A stretch of 23,809 nt of DNA from a virus, in the IMG/VR virus record IMGVR_UViG_3300017719_000200, positions 1 to 23,809 of that record; one strand, 5' to 3'. Positions 19,842-23,809 of this stretch are shown piece after piece; positions within the stretch are counted from its first letter, which is position 1; the number at the start of each line of letters is the position of its first letter. Made by a program: the position numbers and the translations under genes. The notes beneath the pieces were generated by a model that saw only the letters and a list, made by a program, of their open reading frames with translations, was not told the origin of the DNA and made no database searches.

Positions 19842-19913
19842 GACCAACTCTTTGATGTAATCTTCTTTGTCTTGTCATGTAAGAGTTTGTTGTTGGAAAA
19901 CAAGCATTCACAT

Positions 19914-20108
19914 ATGACACATTTAACTAGAGGTGTGTTAATCAAAGCCATTGTTGCCGATGAGTTGGCAAATTCCAGTGGAGAAGATTATCTAAAATCT
20001 CTCAAAAGTTCATATCATCGTTGGGAACATGAATCTAGTGATGTTCTCTGTAGAAAATATAATGAAATACAAAACACAAATATAACAGTAGAAATACTTG
20101 ATCCGTGA
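19914..20108 (+). CDS. Small hypothetical protein, 64 aa
   Basis: I place the start at the ATG at 19914 (MTHLTRGVLIKAIVADEL); an upstream TTG at 19872 is less likely. The 64-residue protein is helical and soluble: RGVLIKAIVADELANSSGEDYLKSL, then SSYHRWEHESSDVLCRKYNEI, with a short strand (NITVEILDP) at the end. It has no catalytic motif known to me but resembles a conserved small cyanophage protein in memory. No good ribosome-binding site is visible. Confidence 0.55.
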   Translation: MTHLTRGVLIKAIVADELANSSGEDYLKSLKSSYHRWEHESSDVLCRKYNEIQNTNITVEILDP

Positions 20109-20121
20109 GCTGAGTTTTTAT

Positions 20122-20226
20122 ATGGACGAAAGAAGATTGTGGTATAGGAGGATGAAAGTATTGATGCAGAAAATCCGTAAACTTCAATTAAAAAATTCCA
20201 TAGATACGAATTTGGATACTAAATAA
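20122..20226 (+). CDS. Tiny basic peptide, 34 aa
   Basis: ATG to TAA encodes 34 residues that are strongly basic and helical (MDERRLWYRRMKVLMQKIRKLQLK), with a polar end. It could bind nucleic acid or a membrane surface. Its stop overlaps the late promoter box at 20218. The short length makes this tentative. Confidence 0.35.
   Translation: MDERRLWYRRMKVLMQKIRKLQLKNSIDTNLDTK
20218..20225 (+). promoter_or_regulatory. T4-like late promoter box
   Basis: ACTAAATA lies 22 nt before the ATG at 20248, overlapping the TAA of the tiny peptide gene. Confidence 0.5.
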
Positions 20227-20247
20227 GATGCTCCTTGTGCTGCTGTT

Positions 20248-20460
20248 ATGTTAGCCTTTCTATTGCCACTAGCGTCTAAGATTATTTCGGATGCTGTATC
20301 TAAAATTCCAGAAAACGAAGAACTCGGTGAGAAACTAGTAGAAATTTGTCTACTAATTCTTTCCAAGGCTGTTAAACTGACAAAGACCGATATGGATGAT
20401 AAACTTCTTGAGGTTGTTACCCAAGCTATTGCTGCAAGAGAAGAAGATTCTGCAGAGTAA
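20248..20460 (+). CDS. Small helical protein, 70 aa
   Basis: A 70-residue protein with a hydrophobic first helix (LAFLLPLASKIISDAV) and two further amphipathic helices (GEKLVEICLLILSKAVKLT; DDKLLEVVTQAIAARE), ending acidic. It may be membrane-associated through its first 15 residues. With its own late box upstream and a strong terminator 17 nt downstream it forms a one-gene late unit, suggesting high late expression. Function unknown. Confidence 0.6.
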   Translation: MLAFLLPLASKIISDAVSKIPENEELGEKLVEICLLILSKAVKLTKTDMDDKLLEVVTQAIAAREEDSAE

Positions 20461-20477
20461 TTCTCCATATAAATGAT

Positions 20478-20505
20478 GAGACCCCCATCAGGGGTCTCTT
20501 TTTTT
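20478..20505 (+). terminator. Rho-independent terminator
   Basis: GAGACCCC (20478-20485) pairs perfectly with GGGGTCTC (20491-20498) around a 5-nt loop and is followed by seven T (20499-20505). It is the strongest terminator in the window and sits 17 nt after the 70-aa gene. Confidence 0.9.
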
Positions 20506-20512
20506 ATAAATA
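20505..20512 (+). promoter_or_regulatory. T4-like late promoter, perfect TATAAATA
   Basis: TATAAATA begins on the last T of the terminator tract and stands 34 nt before the structural gene at 20547. It is identical to the T4 late consensus box. Confidence 0.7.
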
Positions 20513-20546
20513 AATCTAGATATAGTTAGCATTGGAGTAAAAGCCC

Positions 20547-21038
20547 ATGTCTCTTTGGGGAAATAAAGATACAGCATACGCAACGGGTAACATCACAACG
20601 ATAACCTCAGAAGGTGTAGTTACTGGTTCGGGTACAACTTTCTCCGCATCGGGGCTTGTTGCTGTAGGTCAGGTCATTGCAATGGGTGCATATGGATCTG
20701 GAGTTATTAAGTCGATCGATTCGGATACTCAGTTGACCCTTGATAGTCCTGCTGGACTTACCGCTGGTTCAGGTCTTACTCAGGCATTCAATATTGGGGA
20801 GTCACCCAAGTTTCTTGTTAAGGATGCAGCATATGCTGGTAACCAAATCTTTGGTGCTGATCCTACTGAGGTTGGTGTAGCACGTGGCGGTATCTACGAA
20901 GTCGCACACGCTGGATGGGTCGGTATTAAGACTTACACTGATACACACGGAAATACAAGAACAAAGACTGAAGTCTTTGTTGCAGGTTCTACTATCACTA
21001 GTGATGCTGCCGACGATTCTATCCTTGCCGATAGCTGA
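20547..21038 (+). CDS. Virion structural protein candidate, 163 aa
   Basis: A 163-residue protein with almost all-beta composition and low charge: MSLWGNKDTAYATGNITTI, then GVVTGSGTTFSASGLVAVGQVI (a small repeated-strand unit), LTLDSPAGLTAGSGLTQAFNI, and a C-terminal part GVARGGIYEVAHAGWVGIKTYTDTHGNTRTKTEVFVA. The MSLWGNKD start and the AHxGWVxxxTYxDxHGNxRxKxEV block recur, as I recall, in structural proteins of marine T4-like phages. GGAG nine bases before the ATG is a good ribosome-binding site, and a perfect late box lies upstream. This fits an abundant capsid or fibre-associated protein; the exact place in the particle is unknown. Confidence 0.8.
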   Translation: MSLWGNKDTAYATGNITTITSEGVVTGSGTTFSASGLVAVGQVIAMGAYGSGVIKSIDSDTQLTLDSPAGLTAGSGLTQAFNIGESPKFLVKDAAYAGNQIFGADPTEVGVARGGIYEVAHAGWVGIKTYTDTHGNTRTKTEVFVAGSTITSDAADDSILADS

Positions 21039-21064
21039 TATATAATAAGGTTGATTAACACTTC

Positions 21065-21436
21065 ATGAAGTTTGATGAGTTAAATGAGAATAATTATGTA
21101 ATTTTTGCAATAAAAAATTATGAAAATCCACATGCAGTAACCAAAGAAGATTTTGAAGAAGATCTTAAAAGGTTTAAGTGGATTAAAAGATTGCTCAAAC
21201 GATATAAAACAACAGGGGTATTAAAAGCACACTTGTTGATTAATCACTTTATTATTTTATATAATGTATTTGGGGAGGCTGCTACTCCCCTATTGTTTTA
21301 TAAGATCGATAATGATTTGTGGCCTGTCGTAAAGACATTTGTTGTTTATTTGGGAAAGTTTCCCGAATATCCAAAGTCACATTTGCATGATATCCCACTA
21401 GATGATACTTGTTTAGATTGTCTAAAAGAATTATGA
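21065..21436 (+). CDS. Conserved hypothetical protein, 123 aa
   Basis: A 123-residue helical protein: acidic start (MKFDELNENNYVIFAIKNY), KEDFEEDLKRFKWIKRLLKRYKTTG, LKAHLLINHFIILYNVFGEAATPLLFYKI, and DLWPVVKTFVVYLGKFPEYP. The middle block with NVFGEAATPLLFYKI is very distinctive and, in my recollection, highly conserved among cyanophages and pelagiphages, but no function is known to me. It is coupled to the next gene by ATGA. A terminator-like hairpin (21272-21290) falls inside the VFGEAATPLLF codons. Confidence 0.75.
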   Translation: MKFDELNENNYVIFAIKNYENPHAVTKEDFEEDLKRFKWIKRLLKRYKTTGVLKAHLLINHFIILYNVFGEAATPLLFYKIDNDLWPVVKTFVVYLGKFPEYPKSHLHDIPLDDTCLDCLKEL

Positions 21437-21609
21437 CCAATGATAATGCTCTCAACAATATGAGAAAGATTGTTAGAGAAATGATGGCAGCTGGATCAGG
21501 TGGATTCACAAATGCCGCAAATGAAAAAGGACCCGTAGCTGGGTATGATCCCGTAATGTCTAAACCTTTGAAGAGAAAACTCAAAAAAGTAAAAGATTTA
21601 AGGAACTAA
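21433..21609 (+). CDS. Small hypothetical protein, 58 aa
   Basis: The ATG at 21433 overlaps the previous TGA. The 58-residue protein has a helix (NALNNMRKIVREMMAAG), then a flexible GSGGFTNAANEKGPVAGYDPVMSKP and a basic tail (LKRKLKKVKDL). The GPxAGxDPxM motif recurs in small and mosaic proteins of marine T4-like phages as I recall, suggesting a short interaction motif. Function unknown. Confidence 0.6.
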   Translation: MTNDNALNNMRKIVREMMAAGSGGFTNAANEKGPVAGYDPVMSKPLKRKLKKVKDLRN

Positions 21610-21610
21610 A

Positions 21611-22048
21611 ATGCCATTAGGTTTTGGTAAACTAGCTGTATTGGAATCTAAGTTATCCATCTACGAAGATCTATCCAAGGAAATGTTGGATAAGCTTGAG
21701 AGAGCCGTAGGTACTATCTCCGACAATAGTAATAAGATTGCTATTATTTTGGAACGTCATGAGAATAGATTGGACGAAAGTGAAAGAACTGATACTCTCA
21801 TTCTCAAAATGATGGAGGAGATTAAAGATACCCACACGAAAGATCGAGAGATCATTCATGATAGAATTACTATACTTACAAAGAAGGTAGATGCTAATGC
21901 CAAGTTTGTGGTAGGTTGTGGTGCTGTCGTGACGACCCTACTGACAATTTTGCAACTGGCACCTCCTATCATGAGTACGTTGACTAAAGAGGTAAACACT
22001 AGTATGATAGTGAGCCAGGTATCCCCAGTTAATGATCTTCGTAGATGA
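21611..22048 (+). CDS. Coiled-coil membrane-anchored protein, 145 aa
   Basis: A 145-residue protein. Residues 8-95 are a long heptad-patterned helix (LAVLESKLSIYEDLSKEMLDKLERA, then NKIAIILERHENRLDESER, then a second coil). Residues about 99-117 (FVVGCGAVVTTLLTILQLA) are one membrane segment, and the C-terminal 25 residues are polar. Helix-plus-C-terminal-anchor layout resembles XhlA-type holin accessory proteins, but that is only a shape similarity. It overlaps the primase start by 17 nt. Confidence 0.7.
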   Translation: MPLGFGKLAVLESKLSIYEDLSKEMLDKLERAVGTISDNSNKIAIILERHENRLDESERTDTLILKMMEEIKDTHTKDREIIHDRITILTKKVDANAKFVVGCGAVVTTLLTILQLAPPIMSTLTKEVNTSMIVSQVSPVNDLRR

Positions 22049-23030
22049 TAAGTACATTGGGATGGTTTCATCTCGACTTAACAAGTTTGCAAAGAAGAAG
22101 AACGGATTATATAACTTTAGATGCCCTTACTGTGGAGATTCCCAGAAGCATAAGAATAAAGCCAGGGGTTATCTTTATATCGTAAAAAACGATTATAACT
22201 TTAAGTGCCACAATTGTGGTACGACTAGAACATTGGCTAATTTTCTGAAGGATCATGATACAGTTCTCCATGATCAATATGTTATGGAGAGGTATAAACG
22301 TGGTGCCACAGGTAAGAGATCCAACACTGCAGCGCCTAAGTTTAAGTTTGAAAAACCTGTCTTTGAGAAGAGAAAACAGGAGCTGGATCTGAACAAAGTC
22401 TCAAACCTAAATAAAGAACATCCAGCTCGAATATACCTAGAACAGAATAGACAACTTCCCAGTCAGGCACTGGAAGATATGTACTATGTCGAAAATTTTA
22501 AAGAGTGGACAAATACCAAAAAACAGACGTTTGATAGCGTAGAAAATGATGAATCACGCATTATCATACCTCTCAGGTATAATGGAAAGATAATTGGATA
22601 TCAGGGAAGAGCTCTTCTTCCATCGTCAAAAATCAAGTACATAACGATCATGCTGGAGGAGGATGCTCCGAAGGTTTTTGGTCTTGACAAAATTAGTAAT
22701 GAGGATCCTGTATATGTCGTCGAAGGACCCATCGACAGTTATTTCATTGGAAACGCTATTGCTATGTGTGGTAGCGATGTTGACCTGCGCTCTTTGGATT
22801 ATAAGTTCATATTCGTCTACGACAATGAACCCAGAAACAGAGAGATTGTTAATAAGATCTCGTCAACAATTGAACGAGGAAACAAAGTAGTCGTCTTCCC
22901 AAAGGAGATTATGGAGAAAGATTTAAATGATATGCATTTAAATGGACTAGATGTCCAAAGGCTGGTAGAATCGAATATCTACCAAGGCTTAGAAGCCAAA
23001 CTAAAATTACAGTCCTGGAAAAGAGTATGA
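22032..23030 (+). CDS. 61: DNA primase, T4 gp61-like
   Basis: Makes RNA primers for the lagging strand together with the gp41 helicase (at 7863). The 332-residue protein opens with a CxxC...CxxC zinc-binding domain (CPYC at 31-34; CHNC at 59-62) carrying the GDSQKHKNKARGYLY text typical of phage primases. A linker follows, then a TOPRIM fold: YVVEGPIDSYFIGN with E231 and FVYDNEP with D264, plus KDLND near 297-300. Length is close to T4 gp61 (~340 aa). The ATG at 22032 lies inside the upstream gene; an ATG at 22062 would shorten it by 10 residues. Its TGA overlaps the nrdA ATG, linking primer synthesis and dNTP supply in one transcript. Confidence 0.93.
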   Translation: MIFVDDKYIGMVSSRLNKFAKKKNGLYNFRCPYCGDSQKHKNKARGYLYIVKNDYNFKCHNCGTTRTLANFLKDHDTVLHDQYVMERYKRGATGKRSNTAAPKFKFEKPVFEKRKQELDLNKVSNLNKEHPARIYLEQNRQLPSQALEDMYYVENFKEWTNTKKQTFDSVENDESRIIIPLRYNGKIIGYQGRALLPSSKIKYITIMLEEDAPKVFGLDKISNEDPVYVVEGPIDSYFIGNAIAMCGSDVDLRSLDYKFIFVYDNEPRNREIVNKISSTIERGNKVVVFPKEIMEKDLNDMHLNGLDVQRLVESNIYQGLEAKLKLQSWKRV

Positions 23031-23809
23031 GCAATGGTATTAAGGTAGTCAAGAGGAATGGTTCTATTGAACTTCTTGACTTGGAGAAGATGCATAAAAT
23101 GGTAGAGGCTGCTTGTGACGGACTCGCAGCAGTTTCTGCAAGTCAGGTTGAAATAAATTCTGGTATTCAATTTTATGATGGTATCAGTACCGCAGAGGTT
23201 CAAGAGATTCTAATTCGCAGTGCTAGTGACCTTATTGATCTTGATCATCCAAACTACCAATTTGTTGCAGCTAGACTTCTACTGTTTTCTCTGAGGAAGA
23301 GTTTGTTTGGTGGAATGCGTGACCATCCTCATCTTAATGAGCAGATCCGTAATGGTGTTGAAAAAAGAATTTACGATAAACAAATTCTAGATGACTATAC
23401 TGTTGACGAAATTGAAAAGGTAAATAGTTTTATAGATCACGATCGTGACATGCTGTTTACATATGCTGGTCTTCGCCAGGTAGTAGATAAGTATTTGGTG
23501 CAAGATCGTAGTAACGGTAACGTTTACGAAGTACCACAATTCATGTATGCATTGATTGCTATGACAATCTTTGCTAAGTATCCTCCAGAAAATAGACTCG
23601 ATTATGTCAGACGATACTACGACGCAATCAGCAGGCACAAGATCAACATCCCAACGCCAATCATGGCAGGAGTGCGAACGCCTCTCCGTCAGTTTGCGAG
23701 TTGTGTTCTCGTTGATGTTGATGACACCCTCGATTCTATCTTTAGCAGTGACATGGCTATTGGTAAATATGTTGCACAACGTGCAGGAATCGGCATCAAC
23801 GCAGGTCGA
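23027..23809 (+). CDS. nrdA: Ribonucleotide reductase large subunit, class I, 5' part
   Basis: Reduces ribonucleotides to deoxyribonucleotides for phage DNA synthesis, with a radical-storing small subunit (NrdB) expected downstream of the window. The first 261 residues are present and the frame is open at the window edge. Residues 1-90 are an ATP-cone type allosteric domain (IKVVKRNGSIELLDLEKMHKMVEAA...). The catalytic domain begins about 130 with the LFTYAGLRQVVDKYL block, reaching TPIMAGVRTPLRQFASCVLVDVDDTLDSIF; C226 there should be the first redox-active cysteine. The RNR N-terminus and the gp61-nrdA order are characteristic of T4-like cyanophages. The end of the gene is missing only because the window stops. 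Confidence 0.95.
   Translation, partial: MSNGIKVVKRNGSIELLDLEKMHKMVEAACDGLAAVSASQVEINSGIQFYDGISTAEVQEILIRSASDLIDLDHPNYQFVAARLLLFSLRKSLFGGMRDHPHLNEQIRNGVEKRIYDKQILDDYTVDEIEKVNSFIDHDRDMLFTYAGLRQVVDKYLVQDRSNGNVYEVPQFMYALIAMTIFAKYPPENRLDYVRRYYDAISRHKINIPTPIMAGVRTPLRQFASCVLVDVDDTLDSIFSSDMAIGKYVAQRAGIGINAGR

Noticed and set aside
20228-20254. Eight-codon ORF (MLLVLLLC) before the 70-aa gene, as a possible leader peptide
   Set aside because: No attenuator hairpins or biosynthetic gene follow; it is most likely chance.
1-23809. tRNA genes, CRISPR arrays, insertion sequences or homing endonucleases
   Set aside because: No cloverleaf-like sequence, regularly spaced repeats, transposase or LAGLIDADG/HNH/GIY-YIG motif was found by eye.

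Overview
The window looks like a piece of a T4-like marine myovirus, most likely a cyanophage of Synechococcus or Prochlorococcus (family Kyanoviridae). This rests on a T4-type replication core (gp43 DNA polymerase, UvsX recombinase, gp41 helicase, gp61 primase), a ribonucleotide reductase large subunit directly after the primase, a MazG pyrophosphohydrolase after the helicase, a 6-phosphogluconate-dehydrogenase-like protein, several 2-oxoglutarate/Fe(II) oxygenases, and many small proteins of the kind marine T4-like phages carry. The DNA is AT-rich, every supported gene is on the + strand, and start/stop overlaps (ATGA, TGATG, TAATG) are very common. No tRNA, CRISPR array or insertion sequence was seen. 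A pelagiphage or another marine T4-like phage is the main alternative.

Layout. (1) 1-1471: the 3' end of a small membrane-protein gene, two unknown genes and a 2OG-Fe(II) oxygenase. (2) 1501-9745: a tightly coupled replication/nucleotide block with two tandem paralogous small proteins, gp43, a cytidylyltransferase-like protein, two tandem oxygenases, uvsX, a P4H-type oxygenase, gp41 and mazG. (3) 9742-10954: an unknown small protein, a putative lipoprotein and a protein with a possible nuclease core. (4) 10984-15713: three large late genes that look like capsid-interior or virion proteins. The first starts with a T4-style capsid-targeting peptide fused to a nucleotidyltransferase domain; the other two are Lys/Glu/Pro-rich mosaics. 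(5) 15791-20460: about 17 small genes, many nested or overlapping and many with one membrane segment. This set includes a truncated Gnd-like Rossmann protein, a beta-barrel-like protein with an internal repeat and a thermonuclease-like enzyme. (6) 20478-22048: a hairpin terminator followed at once by a perfect TATAAATA late promoter, a structural protein and three small conserved genes. (7) 22032-23809: gp61 primase and nrdA, which is cut off by the window end.

How it fits together. gp43, UvsX, gp41 and gp61 would form the replication/recombination machinery. NrdA, MazG and the secreted-type nuclease fold would serve nucleotide supply, nucleotide signalling or host DNA turnover. Regions 4 and 5 carry T4-like late promoter boxes (TATAAATA, or variants ending AATAAATA or CTAAATA) about 23-35 nt before starts, and several boxes overlap the preceding stop codon. 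The replication block has no such boxes in plausible positions and instead shows one sigma70-like promoter candidate before the gene pair that leads into gp43. Family names come from motif recognition by eye; no database search was run.
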